Origin: Portulaca oleracea
Taxonomy: Eukaryota; Streptophyta; Magnoliopsida; Caryophyllales; Portulacaceae
Direction of reading: 5' to 3'
NCBI GenBank assembly: GCA_029582165.1
Contig: CM055876.1
Span: 28,713,317-28,777,316, forward strand
DNA length: 64,000 nucleotides
The notes beneath the pieces were generated by a model that saw nothing but the letters and a program-made list of their open reading frames with translations, made no database searches and was not told the origin of the DNA. The number at the start of each line of letters is the position of its first letter. Position 1 is the stretch's first letter. Position numbers and translations under genes: made by a program. This document shows, piece by piece, positions 24,297 through 35,605 of this stretch.

Positions 24297-24810
24297 TTAG
24301 AAAATCCTTCTATCAAGGCATCTCCCTAAGTTGTCTGCATGAATAATATAAGAAAAGGCCATTGAAGGACTACATATCCAAAGATCGACAATGTCTAAAG
24401 AATGACCAAGATTAGTCATCCAATCTGTCGCTGAGTTTGATTCTCGGTAGATGTGACAAATATTAGAATCTTCCAACTGTCTTATTAAGTTTTTGATATC
24501 TCTAACAATCATGTCAATATACCAAGAGGTGAGGACCACCCCTTGGATATTCTGGATGAGAATAAGACTATCTCCTTCAATCTGAATTCTTGAGAAACCT
24601 TCCAAGATAGCTTGTTGAAGACCAAAAACGGAGAGCCAAGACTTCTGCCAACATAATGGAATGTGAATTAACCGACATGGTACTAACCTTTCGAAGACGG
24701 CCAAGATGATCACAATGACGAATCTGTTTGCATATTTCAAGAGTCAGAGGCATAAGGGAACAAATTATAATCTTAGGATTGACGGGAAGGTCAAAATCTA
24801 GCTTAACAAG
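24297..24810 (-). pseudogene. LINE RNase H-like (RVT_3) remnant
   Basis: The minus-strand frame from 24740 to 24297 contains a KVSTMSVNSHSIMLAEVLAL-type block in an overlapping frame, then IQIEGDSLILIQNIQG, ICHIYRESNSATDWMTNLGH and a C-terminal tail. This order matches the RNase H-like domain at the end of plant LINE ORF2. It is frame-shifted near 24640-24690 and lacks a start. The upstream part (to about 24810, KLDFDLPVNPK) belongs to the same domain. A close relative lies at 63610-64000. Confidence 0.7.
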
Positions 24811-24816
24811 TAAAAG

Positions 24817-25440
24817 GTACCCAACACGGACCGTATCAGTATGGCACGGTCGTGTTGGTGTCCAGAGAGTAAGGAAAAGGAGTACTAGGTCACCATGGAC
24901 CGTGGCTAAGCACCACAGACCGTGTTGAGGTAACTACGGACCGTGGTGATACAACACGGACCATGGTGATGCCCAGTCAGGCCCATTTTCGAAATCCCTT
25001 AATTTCAGCCTCGCTCGGGTATTAATGTTGGGGGCATCTTTAGCGATTATTCTTGACTGAAATTCTCAGTCAAGATCAATTCCTTAATGATGATTGATAT
25101 CCCATAGATAATGCCCCAGAATCTTGCTACATTAATTGACAATTTTGAATGGTTTTGAATGCTCCAAGCACCTATAAATAGTGGCTGAATTTCATTCATC
25201 CATACCACCTCAATCTCTTCTTTCTATCTTCTTAGAAAGCTTCAACACAACTCTTAAGGTGTTGAACTGCAATAACTTCTTGAGAGTTCTTGTACTTTAC
25301 TTACAAGAGGTTAGGTTTTACCCTTAAGTCTATTTGCAGTCTAGTGAATAAGTGTTAAGGGGAGACGAGATTGACCCTCGACCCATATTTCCAACATAAT
25401 CCTACAGCGGGGCCTTGATGATTTAGGGAGACATCAAAGT
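24817..25440. mobile_element. LTR-like insertion within a LINE remnant (ends unresolved)
   Basis: The sequence separates the LINE RNase H piece (24297-24810) from its zf-RVT piece (25470-26000). It contains a TATA box-like CCTATAAATAGTGG near 25170, a pyrimidine-rich downstream tract and several ACGGACCGTG palindromes at 24817-24965. These are LTR-like properties. I could not find a TG...CA pair with a target duplication, so the borders are approximate. Confidence 0.35.
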
Positions 25441-25469
25441 TCAACTTCACTCAACCATACGAGGTTGTT

Positions 25470-26000
25470 CCAACCCTTCACGGACAATATTATGACGACG
25501 TGGCAGTTGAGAGCGAGACTGCTGACGCTGATTAAGGTGTCGATCTTGGTAAGAAAATCTGCTTCTAGCTCGCTATTATGCAAAGCTTCTGTTGGCTCGA
25601 ATGATGATCCTCGTGGCGTTGAAGATGGAGTTGTTGAAGACGCAATCGTTACGCTCCTTCAAGATGCTCCAAATGAGGTAGGAGACTCTCAAAACCTTGT
25701 TGGAACGAAGAGAATTTTTAAGGGTTTGTAGCACAATGCTACCATTACTGTTTGTGAGCAATCGACAGAAGAGGATAACCATCTATAAAATTTGGCAATA
25801 TCCCACACTTTTTTTTTTTTGTGAAATGACACTGAAATAATAAAGTGACAATCAGTCTCCAAATCTTGGAGACAAATAGGACAAGAGGGGTCCAAGTTAA
25901 TATCCTTACACAATCAAATTCCCTCTAAATAGGAGACCATTATGAAAGATCAGCCAGAGGAAGATTTTTAACTTTGGTTGGAAATCAAGCTTCCAAATCC
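25470..26000 (-). pseudogene. LINE zf-RVT zinc-binding remnant
   Basis: The minus-strand frame 25913-25689 reads CPICLQDLETDCHFI, the Cys/His pattern of the reverse-transcriptase zinc-binding domain (zf-RVT) near the C-terminus of plant LINE ORF2. An overlapping frame (25782-25576) continues with VLRVSYLIWSILKERNDCVF, where the family has a W..W..RN..F motif. Several frameshifts. It is probably the same LINE as 24297-24810, interrupted by the LTR-like sequence. Confidence 0.65.
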
Positions 26001-26112
26001 AAGAATATTATTTTGATTTTTGAAGTTATACTATTTTTACACTAAGATAAACACTTAAAAAATGTGTTGGTCAAAATTCATATGTATGTTATACTATTTT
26101 ATTCATTATTTA

Positions 26113-26343
26113 GGCCGTGTTCTATACTGCGGTATTTTGCGGTGAGACATAGTGGAATTGTGATGGGGTGTGGTGGAATTGTGGTAGGTTATTGGTATGT
26201 GGGGTAGGTGAGGAGAGAGAATGTAAAAAGTAGAGGAGAAAAGTGAGAAGAGAAAAAAAGTAATGATTTGCGGTGAAATGTGGTGGGTTGTAAATCATGC
26301 AGATGCAGTGTGCATGATTTGCAACTTGATATAGAACACGACC
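26113..26343. mobile_element. Tourist-like MITE, GTGGTGTGG family, with TTA duplication
   Basis: Starts GGCCGTGTTCTATACTGCGG and ends ATATAGAACACGACC. Flanked by TTA at 26110-26112 and 26344-26346, the PIF/Harbinger target duplication. Length 231 bp, no coding. Confidence 0.85.
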
Positions 26344-26459
26344 TTAATATAATATTGTATTGGCTAAACTCCTAAGATAACAAATTTGTTGTTTAACTCA
26401 AAATAAACTAACAATATTTCATACAATATACAAAAATTGATCTAATATTGTAACAACTA

Positions 26460-27015
26460 CTTATTAATTTATCCTCAAATAAATTTTGAAAGTATTCTTT
26501 GATTTCATTAATTTATCCTCAAATAAATTTTGAAAGCATTCTTTAATTTTGAAATCAGTGATCAATTGCTTGAAAATTTCAAATGTCACCCCACCATGAA
26601 GCATATAGAGAAAGTATTGAAGGTTAAAAAAGCAACTATTCATTCATTTTCTTTGTATTAGATACTTTTTGTTGGACGTTATCTTGCCCTTTTAATATCT
26701 ATAACTGGTTAGTATGTAAGTATCTTTACCCTCTTAATAATCGAGAAAAAAATTAGGCTTGAAAATAATCGAGAAAAAAATTACTCCTAAGTATTCTTTA
26801 ATTTTGAAATAAGTGATCAATTAGGCTTGAAAATTTCAAATGTCACCCCACCATGAAGCATATAGAGAAAGTATTGAAGGTTAAAAAGCAACTATTCGTT
26901 CATTTTTTTTGTATCAAATATTTGTTGTTGGACATTATCTTACCCTTTTAATATCTATAATTGGTTTGTGCTTGAGTATCTTTATCCTTTTAATAATCAA
27001 GAAAAAAAAATTATT
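26460..27015. repeat. Tandem segmental duplication, units of about 265 bp
   Basis: A block from TATTCTTTAATTTTGAAAT through AATGTCACCCCACCATGAAG to TTAATAATCGAG occurs at about 26530-26760 and again at about 26795-27010 with small differences. Immediately upstream, a roughly 55-bp unit (TTTATCCTCAAATAAATTTT) is also duplicated at 26470 and 26512. Confidence 0.8.
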
Positions 27016-27136
27016 GTTGCTTTTCTTATTGTTGAAGACACTTCTTTTTTATTATATAGATTAGAGATAAACTTAAAAAATAAGTACAATAACATTACCA
27101 TTCAATCTACAACTAGTACTAATGAAGAAATACAAT

Positions 27137-27894
27137 AAAGGATACTAGCCTCCCTCTCCTCTTCTCCCAAAAAACCCTAGCCTCCACCTACCTCTCCATC
27201 TTGTTGGAGGGGCTGCCATCGATCCTTCTAGTCGATGGTAAGTCCCGTTTTTGTTTATCTTCTTTGTTAATCGAGAGTTTAGTTTTAGTTTATTCCAATA
27301 AAGTTAGTCTCTTTAAAATTCGCAACAATTGTGCTCCCTTTTTCTGCCGAAAACCCTAGAAACCAAACCTCAACGGTTCCTGTAGCAGTTGGCAGATCGT
27401 GTGAGTCCGATTGCTTCCGTCTATGTGAAGCTAAATTGCTTCTGAATACGTGAAGCCGAATTGCTTCCGTCTACGTGAAGCGGGTGGTTGCCGGTCAGCG
27501 GCGTGAGTCTCGACCAGCTGCAGACTTCTGCGGTCTTAGTCTCAAAGGTTGATTGGTTGGAAGATGAAGAAAGCATAGAAAGTCGAAGGAAACTGCATCA
27601 ACAATATCCAGAGGTTACAAAGCAACTTCACTAGTAGGAACAACGCAGCAATTATATTTGATAAATTAGAGAGTGGAGGTGTAATTTTCATTATATTTCT
27701 TGGAATCATGTCCGAAGAGGTGGGAATAGTGTTGTTATTTCCCTCGCTCACCTACAACCCTATGATTCTTTTGAAAGAATTTGGTTGGAGGAAAGGCCTG
27801 AGGTCGTTCTTGCCTCGGTCCAAGATGATATGTACTATGCCGCTATATTAATGAAATGATGTAGTGTCTTTTAGGGTTTTTTCTAAAAAAAAAA
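27137..27894 (+). mobile_element. LINE deletion derivative (5' UTR joined to 3' end) with target duplication
   Basis: Flanked by the 12-bp direct repeat AAGAAATACAAT at 27125-27136 and 27895-27906, with an A-run directly before the right copy, as left by LINE target-primed insertion. The 5' part begins with a CTCCCTCTCCTCTTCTCCC leader. The 3' part (about 27674-27859) encodes the last residues of a LINE RNase H domain: NFHYISWNHVRRGGNSVV and ASVQDDMYYAAILMK, ending in TGA at 27857-27859. Everything between is missing. The short form behaves like a non-autonomous LINE. Confidence 0.75.
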
Positions 27895-27906
27895 AAGAAA
27901 TACAAT

Positions 27907-28378
27907 GAATGATAGTGCCTCTAAAATATCATACAAAAACAATTCAAAACACAACAAAGAGACAACTATTACTAAAAAAAATTAGTCAAATTACACATAA
28001 TTGCTTTCAAAATGTCAAAAAAATTTACCTTTTCCAATTACTTGCCCAAATTTTTTTCCAATACTCTTCACAACTACTGTAACTAATTATTGAAGACACC
28101 TAATCATGGAAAACAAGTCGATCAAAATGATCACAAGGGCATGGGGCATATGAAAATTATTAGGTATTGACCCAAATAAAAACAAGATTAATAAGAGGAT
28201 AGCAAAACGACATGTAATTATTCAATTCTAAGTCAAGTGCCTCCACACCACACAAGAAAGTTTCGTGCCTTCACAGCAGGCAAACCTAGTGCTCTCATTA
28301 AAATAATCTTCTCACCTTAATAATTCCAACTAATAAGTCAATCAATCAACTTGCCCTTTTTTTTATCTTTATTTATTA
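27907..28378. other. Stretch without recognisable feature
   Basis: AT-rich spacer between the LINE derivative and a Stowaway MITE. No gene seen. Confidence 0.3.
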
Positions 28379-28635
28379 CTTCATCCGTATGATATTAATT
28401 GTCACTTAATTGATTATTAAGATTTTTAATTTTTACTCATTGATTGATAATTTTTTATATAATATTTTACTAATAATTATAATATTATTTTTTATGATAG
28501 TATTTTTCATTATAAGTCTAATGTTAGTAATTTTATATAACAAGTCATTGTATATATTGAGAAATTTATGGTCAAATTTTTTTAAATTTGACTGCATAAT
28601 TTACAAAGATGACAATTAATATGGAACGGAGAGAG
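28379..28635. mobile_element. Stowaway MITE upstream of the WRKY gene
   Basis: Left end CTTCATCCGTATGATATTAA and right end TTAATATGGAACGGAGAGAG, flanked by TA (28377-28378, 28636-28637). It lies about 840 bp before the WRKY start codon, so it is part of the gene's upstream region. It contains a TTTGACTG word (W-box core TTGAC) near 28590. Confidence 0.85.
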
Positions 28636-28822
28636 TACCAACAACTAAATATAATAATGATGTTTAGTACTTTGCTAATGCTACCTAGTTCATTACAAGC
28701 ATTATTAGGGGGGGAAACCATAAAGAAAAAGGGTGGAAAACAAAGGTCTTTGCTTGGGACCCACCTGAAAATCTGTAAAACAGACCCTGCAGTTTCATTT
28801 GCCTCTTGCTCAACACCTTATT

Positions 28823-28856
28823 CCTCTCTCTCTCTCTCTCTCTCTCCCTCTCTCTA
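28823..28856. promoter_or_regulatory. CT-rich tract in the WRKY 5' region
   Basis: An almost pure CT dinucleotide run followed by about 620 bp of non-coding, T-rich sequence before the WRKY ATG. Such pyrimidine tracts are common in plant core promoters and 5' UTRs. I cannot place a transcription start or TATA box, and a 5' UTR intron is possible. Confidence 0.4.
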
Positions 28857-29478
28857 GAATTTTTGCCAAGCCTCATGATTATTGCTCCCTTTATGATTTG
28901 ATTTTTCCTTTTATTTGTTGGGAATTAAGTAATGGCAGCTAAAGATGAGAAATTTCTGCTCTTTAAGCAGTGTGAACTGTGATGAAGTAAGTGCAAATTC
29001 CTCCCATTCAGACCTTCCTGTTTCCAAGATTGGAGTTATGATGGTGGATGGAGAATCTAGGGTTTTTTTTTGATTGTTTGAAGAACCCCAAGTCTTGCCC
29101 ATTTTAGCAAAGGTCTGTTCTTTTCTTTTTCTCATTCATTCTCATTTGACTTGTTTCTTTCTATGTCAATCTATGTATCCATCTTCATTTCCAGCATGAA
29201 ATTTCCATGTTTCTAGTTGAATCTCATTCTGGGTCACTCTCATGTTGATTTTTAAGACTGCCCATTTGAATCTACCCTTCTGGGTATTATTCATCCATCT
29301 GGGTTGTTGAAATTCTTATGAAAGATTGAATTTTTGGTCTTACTTACTGTGTGCTTGAAATTCTGTTACAGTGCTGTGATTTTGTGATTTGAGGAGAGTT
29401 TTTGTGTTGCTGGTGGTTGAATCTTTTTTCTGGGGTTAGATTCTTAGGGTTGATTTTGGTTGTTTTCAGTCTCTTACA

Positions 29479-31374
29479 ATGGAAGGGGTTGAGGAAGTTA
29501 ACAAAGCTGCTGTTGAGACTTGCCATAGAGTGTTGAGCATCATATCTCAACCTCAACAACAAACCCAGACTAGGAATTTAGCTGCTGAGACTGAACAAGC
29601 TGTGACTAAGTTGAAGAGAGTTGTGTCCCTACTTGGTAATGGTAATGGCAATGGACTAGGCCATGCTAGGGCTAGGATTGTGAAGAGAAACAGGATAGAC
29701 CCTTTTGCCCAAAGCATTTTCTTAGAGAGCACTACCATTAGCAGTCCAAATGGTGATCAGAGCCAACCAGGGACAGCTCTTCAGCTGCTGAAAACCAACT
29801 TAAATGAGTGCCCAGTTCAACAAGAGAATGGCTCTACAACTGGTAAAAGTTGCTTGTCTTTAGGAGGAGATAATTTGTCACTTGAACTCAGCTCCTCAAG
29901 TGGGAAAACCCCTCTTCAACTGCCTCATCCAACTGCAGCAACAGCAGCACATTATCAGTTTCTTCAGCAACAACAACTCCACCAACAGAAGCTTCAGTTC
30001 CAACAACGAGCTGAGATTTTGTATCGAAGGAGCAATAGTAGCCCGATTAGTCTCAATTTCGACAGCTCTAATTGCACCCCGACAATGTCAATGTCAATGT
30101 CAATGTCAGCAACCCGATCGTTTATCTCTTCGTTGAGTATCGATGGAAGCGTGGCTAATTTAGGGGGGAATAATGGGTTTAGTGTGATTGGGGCGAGTCA
30201 CTTGTCGGACCAGAACTCGAGCCAAAATAGGAAGAGGTGTTCGGGGAGGGGCGAAGATGGAAGTGTTAAGTGCAGTAGCAGCGGAAGATGTCATTGCTCC
30301 AAAAAGAGGTTAATTAAACTCAACCTCATTTGAATCACTTGGTATTAGTTTTGTTTGGTGTTTTACATGTGGATTATTGTGGTTTCTTAATGTGTGCATT
30401 TGATCTTGATATAGGAAACATAGGGTGAAGAGATCAATCAAGGTTCCTGCTATCAGTAATAAGCTGGCTGATATCCCTCCGGATGAGTACTCGTGGAGAA
30501 AATACGGGCAAAAGCCGATCAAGGGCTCGCCTCACCCTAGGTATATTCATTATTCATGTTCCGTGCTCAAATTCAAATCCAATACCCCAAAAATCCCGTT
30601 TAATTGCTGAGATTTCTCGGTTCCTTGAATTATGCTTGATAATGTGAAAAGTGCAACAAAAGCTCTCAAATTGTGGATTTTCAATGCTAGATTCCAATTG
30701 CAGTTGAACTTTTTCAGTGACCTCTCTGTCTTCGTGCTAATTCTTTGATGACTAAACAGAAAGCCTGATAATACTCACCTTGGTTACAGAAAGTTTCAAA
30801 CTTTATTCTGAAATAAGCTTTTGCATCTCCTCAAGTTAAGGGTTTGAACCTTGAAGGATATCTGGACTTGAAGATAGCTTTATTATGATTTATTAGAATT
30901 TAGAACTAGTTCTTTAAGCTGCCCGTTGAACTTAATTATTTATGCTTAATATATCCTCCTTTTAAAGCTCAGTGGTTTAGAATTTGCTTGTTTTACTTTG
31001 CTAGATTTTCTATGCGATCTACTAAAATACTGGAACTTTTACATCCAACTTCCTCACTATACTCCAGTGTTTCAAAACTTACATCGATTTGTTTCTGCTT
31101 TCGACATTTCTATTTAAGTTAGCCGTCACTCTATCTATAGATAGATATAATCGTGCCCTGTTCATTAGTAATGAGCCTCAAACGGATTCTATGTTGGAAA
31201 CACAAGTTCTTAGTTTAATAATTTTGCAGGGGTTATTACAAGTGTAGCAGCATAAGAGGGTGCCCCGCTAGGAAGCATGTTGAGAGGTGCCTAGAAGACC
31301 CTTCGATGCTCATCGTGACATACGAAGGTGAGCACAATCACGCCCGTGTCCCATCACAATCCGCAAACTCGTGA
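29479..31374 (+). CDS. Group IId WRKY transcription factor
   Basis: Three exons join in frame: 29479-30308, 30415-30540 and 31230-31374, all with GT/AG borders, giving 1101 bases and a 366-residue protein. It starts [20 protein letters not shown] hydrophobic-basic region ([22 protein letters not shown]; about residues 45-75) corresponds to the calmodulin-binding C-motif and HARF region of this group. Residues about 90-240 are Gln- and Ser-rich. A Cys-rich zinc cluster ([14 protein letters not shown]) precedes the WRKY domain: WRKYGQK at 304-310 and the zinc ligands C324, C330, H354 and H356 (C-X5-C-X23-H-X-H). The second intron falls after the PHPR codon, the conserved WRKY intron site. The group binds W-boxes (TTGACC/T) in the nucleus and is known in defence and senescence control. 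Closest by eye are AtWRKY7/11/15/17, but I cannot choose one. All key residues are intact. Confidence 0.95.
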
Positions 31375-32542
31375 CTTGGCAACAAATGACAACAAGGCAA
31401 AGTACTACTGCCTGTGAGAACTCTTTGAAATCCTAGCATTTCCAGCATCATCAATGTGGACAACATACAGTTGAAATTGCTCCTGTACATAGCATCGTTT
31501 AGGGGTAGTTTCTTTAGTGTTTTGGGAGCATTTTTTTGGGTGGTTTACAAGAGCGGATATTGAACATTGTGGTTGGGGGAAAATGGGTAGAGCTTCTCGT
31601 GGGATCGTACGGCCCAAAAAGTTGCCAAAATTGAGGCTTAAATGTGTAAAAATGTCTTCCATGGATGGATCTTTTGTGATGTTGAAAAATGTTGCAGTTG
31701 GAAGGTGTTTTGTATTAGTTAACAACTGTTGGCATTAGAAAACTTGATCTTGCTCTCTTCATGCATATCCTTTTACTGCTTCATGTTTTTAGGCAGTTTC
31801 TGCTCATAAAAAGACTGATTTCAAAAGACATTGGGGCTCAAGTAGTAATGATGAACATTCCCTTGCAAAATGTTGTGATGAAGATATGGTGTTATTAGTT
31901 AAGATATGGTCTAATGGTAGGATCATGATTGTTTTGTAAAGTAAAAATTGTTGTCAAGGCATCATATATGGAAGGCTGATGTTGTCAGAATTAAATAGTG
32001 TGAAGGTTGGACTTTTGAGTTGAGTGATGGGGCAGGGCAATGTTTTACTGTTTTCGAATCTTATTCCTATCTGTTTTTTGACTTTTTGTGAACGAGCTTG
32101 TCTCTTGTCAAATTTATTAATTTTTTTGCATCTTTATTTGTAACCTTTATTGTTGGTCCATTTTCACCCAATCATGGAGTATTTAGTTCAAGTTTTCATT
32201 ATTTACTTTGTGTTTTACATGGGTGTTAGTTTAACTAGGAAAGTCCGTATGCTATCGCCAAGCTTACTGTCTATATCGACCTTTGTATTTCGTTTATAAT
32301 CTTACAAGATTTTCTGTAATATTCTCTCTTGCACTTTGCATCTCGTTTATATCTTACAAGATTTTCTGTAATATCCTATGTTGCACTTTGCATCGTAGTT
32401 GGCAGGGACGCAGGAGCTAATGTTAAGGGGAAAAAAAAATATTAATTAAAAAAATTTATACTAATAATTTTAACACTGAAAAAAAGTTGGGAATTACAAA
32501 ATTTTCATAAGTACAATAGAGTTGTTATGTAAGAACAATTTA
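31375..32542. other. WRKY 3' UTR and downstream spacer
   Basis: No further gene. The first few hundred bases probably include the WRKY 3' UTR, but no poly(A) site can be fixed. A short direct repeat (TTGCACTTTGCATC, CTTACAAGATTTTCTGTAAT) occurs twice at about 32300-32390. Confidence 0.4.
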
Positions 32543-32801
32543 GGCCCTGTTCTTTTATGCGGTATTTTGCGGAATGGTGTGGTGAGGTGTGGTGGAATTG
32601 TGGTGGGGTGTGGTGGAATTGTGGTAGGTTATTGGTATGTGGGGTAGGTGAGGAGAGAGAATGTAAAAAGTAGAGGAGAATGAGGAGAGAGAAAAGTGAG
32701 GAGAGAAAAAAGTAATGATTTGCGGTAAAATGTGGTGAGTTGTGACAAATTACGGTAGGATGTGTCACCGCAGTTTGCCAACCGCAGAAAAGAACACAAC
32801 C
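32543..32801. mobile_element. Tourist-like MITE, GTGGTGTGG family, with TTA duplication
   Basis: Starts GGCCCTGTTCTTTTATGCGG and ends CCGCAGAAAAGAACACAACC. Flanked by TTA at 32540-32542 and 32802-32804. Length 259 bp. The clearest full copy of the family in this window. Confidence 0.88.
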
Positions 32802-32924
32802 TTAAGTTGATATAGTTTTACAAAAAAAATCAACATTTAAAATAATTTGTACTTGAATCATAATAAAAAGATCCGATGAAGTTATATAGCACATATAGTT
32901 ATCATAGAAAAGAGTTAAAAATAA

Positions 32925-32925
<1 letters not shown>

Positions 32926-32962
<37 letters not shown>
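32926..32962. repeat. (TAA)n microsatellite
   Basis: About twelve AAT/TAA units. Confidence 0.9.
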
Positions 32963-32963
<1 letters not shown>

Positions 32964-33259
32964 TTGTAACAACAATAAGTTATAGAACCAAAAATGCAAG
33001 AGAATTTAATATATGTGATAGCCTTTGATTTTGTTTACAAATTACACTTTATAGTAAGTAAAAAAATAACACAAATTGTAACAATCAAGATTTGAACATG
33101 AGATCTAAAGGCTAATAAAATATAGAAATAACCAATTCAACCAATAACACATCTTACATTAACATGTACAGAACATAATTAAAAGGTAATTTCTCTGGGT
33201 TAGGGGGGTAATTGCCTCAATGACCCTTCGCCCATGAAAGTAGGATTGCCTACTTTTAA

Positions 33260-33456
33260 GGCCCTGCTCTTTGGTTATGTTATTTTTCGGTTTGGATGGA
33301 CAAGTTTGGATAAGTTGGCATAAGTTATGATAAGTTATAATGTTTTTTCGAGGAATTGTGTTTTTAGAGATGATGGTTTTTGAGAAATCGTGTTAGGTTT
33401 GGATAGGTTTGGATAAGTTGGGAGAGTTATATCCAACCTAACCAAAGAACATGACC
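33260..33456. mobile_element. Tourist-like MITE, CTGTTCTTTGG family, with TAA duplication
   Basis: Starts GGCCCTGCTCTTTGGTTATG and ends CTAACCAAAGAACATGACC, flanked by TAA at 33257-33259 and 33457-33459. 197 bp. Relative of 10469-10652. Confidence 0.82.
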
Positions 33457-33459
33457 TAA

Positions 33460-34381
33460 ATCTCTTAAACTCAATTAATGCAAGATCCACTACAAGGGTT
33501 ATTACTTTGTTAACCCTTTGTTGGTGATGCAAAATACAAAATTGTAAATAGACCTGTCAATTCGGGTGACTAGATTAATTATGAGTTGGGTGTATTTTAT
33601 ATTGCGGTAAATATGACGATGGTTGTAGTTTGAGTTTAGGTAAATATGGATCAAGTGGATTTTTGATATTGGACGATCCTTATTCTTTTATGAAGTAAGG
33701 TTTTACTTACCCTATCTTTAAATGGTCTCACTTGTTCAATATATATTAATAAATCATTGTGTACTCATCACAATAAGTCAAAAAAACTATTTAGACTTAA
33801 TTTAGAGAAATAATATGTAATTAAATTGTATTTTAAATCTAATGATCAGAATTACAAGCCAAAATAATTGTTGCATATAAATTTCAATTGCGTTTGGTCA
33901 ATTTATTTAGAATATTGAAGAATATTATTGCTAAATCTTACATATAGGTATTGTTATTTGGTTATGATAAGTTCAGATTAGATTGTTTGGTCAAAAACCA
34001 GAAGTTTTTGAAAAAATTTAAATCATATTTTTGAGTTGGGTGAAATTCTACCAGGTCTAATTGCCAGCCTTGTTGTGGTGACCCTCAATTCCTGATAGCC
34101 CACCCCAAGCAATCGGTAGATGGTTGATGGAGCCCAAATGTTGGTGATAATGAAAAAGGTTGTTGCTCAATCTAAATGATGAGTGGAGGTTTTCAAAACG
34201 ACGGCTCAAATAATTCATTTCACGTTTGAAAATTTGGATCCAAGTTTGCCATTTGAATGAGACGTTGTACTATGGCGTTGACATGGATAGTACAGACTAC
34301 AGTTAGGTTTATTAAACTAACGCTCCCTTGAAAAACCAAAATAATACTTTAATATTATATTGGGTAAAATATAGAGATGTA
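33460..34381. other. Stretch without recognisable feature
   Basis: No gene or paired repeat recognised. The sequence is AT-rich with many stops in every frame. Confidence 0.3.
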
Positions 34382-34596
34382 TTGCCTTCGTCTCTAAATA
34401 AGTATCAATTTGACTAAGTTTTGACCGTTGATTACTTATAAATTACAATGAGTTACTATATGAAATCATCACCGTTAGATAGAAATTGTACCAAGAAATA
34501 TAATGATGTTAATTTTATATCATAACTCATTACTATTTGTAAATAATTAACGATCAAAGTTTAGTCAAATCAACACTTATTTAGGGACGATAACAG
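34382..34596. mobile_element. Stowaway-like MITE
   Basis: The left TTGCCTTCGTCTCTAAATAA and right TTATTTAGGGACGATAACAG ends are inverted repeats, flanked by TA (34380-34381 and 34597-34598). Confidence 0.7.
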
Positions 34597-34735
34597 TAAG
34601 GTGTAGCAGTATTAAGTTATTAATTGTAGATAAATTAATTGATATGGTTGACAATTTAATCCTTATTAAAATTTCACCTAATGGGTCATTCTCTCTCCTT
34701 ATTAAAATTAATAGGGACAAATATATGGTAAACTA

Positions 34736-34992
34736 CTCCCTCCGTTCCATATTAACTGTCGTCTTTGGAAATTGTGCTGTCAAATTTCAAAAATTTTGAC
34801 CATAAATTTCTTAATATATACAATGAGTTGCTATATAAAATTACCACCATTAGATTCGTAACGAAAAATATAATCATAAAAGTAAAATATTGCAATTATT
34901 AATAACATATTATGTAAGGAATAATAAATCAAAGAGTGACATTGGAGACCGTAAAAGTCAAAATTATGACAATTAATATGGAACGGAGGGAG
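34736..34992. mobile_element. Stowaway MITE
   Basis: CTCCCTCCGTTCCATATTAA at the left and TTAATATGGAACGGAGGGAG at the right, an almost perfect inverted pair, with TA flanks (34734-34735, 34993-34994). Confidence 0.92.
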
Positions 34993-35355
34993 TAGTAATT
35001 AATATTGTGTTGAAATTACTTCCTCCTCATTTTGTATATCTTTCACCTCAATCTAAATGTTAGTCAAACTTTGAAAATTTTGATCATTAATTTCTTAAAA
35101 TATAAATGTTCTATAATACAAAAATATTATCGTTAGATTCATAATGAAAATTATTATTATAAGAATATAATATTGTAACTTTTGAAAAAATATTATGGAA
35201 GAAATTGTGAGTTAAAGATAGAAATTAAAGAGTGAAACAATTAATTCATGACAGATATGTTAAAGCGACAGATATTAAGCCATGATGGAATACAGTTTAA
35301 TAGTGTTTATACTTAAAACTATTATAAAAATGTTGGAAACTCAAATTGAAATTTA
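34993..35355. other. Spacer with a possible degenerate Stowaway
   Basis: 35020-35290 has CTTCCTCCTCATTTTGTATA at one side and weakly complementary sequence at the other. It may be an old Stowaway copy, but no convincing ends are seen. Confidence 0.3.
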
Positions 35356-35605
35356 CTACCTCCGTCCCATATTGTTTGTCCATCCAACTGTATTTAAAAG
35401 TCCAATGATCATGAGAAATGGGGTGAAAAATGTGTAATGTACCAAAATTGTCATTACTTTTCTCATGTGAAGAAAAATAAAAAAGAAACAAAAGAGTATT
35501 TATTAGGGGTATAATAGGAATTACAATCATTGAAATTATAAAATGGACAAACATTTTGGGACAAGGAAATTAGGTAGATGGACAAATAATTTGGGACGGA
35601 GGTAG
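35356..35605. mobile_element. Stowaway MITE
   Basis: Left end CTACCTCCGTCCCATATTGT and right end AATTTGGGACGGAGGTAG, flanked by TA (35354-35355, 35606-35607). 250 bp. Confidence 0.9.

Noticed and set aside
31405..31738. Frames of 73-106 residues after the WRKY gene
   Set aside because: They overlap each other on opposite strands in the likely 3' UTR and match nothing.
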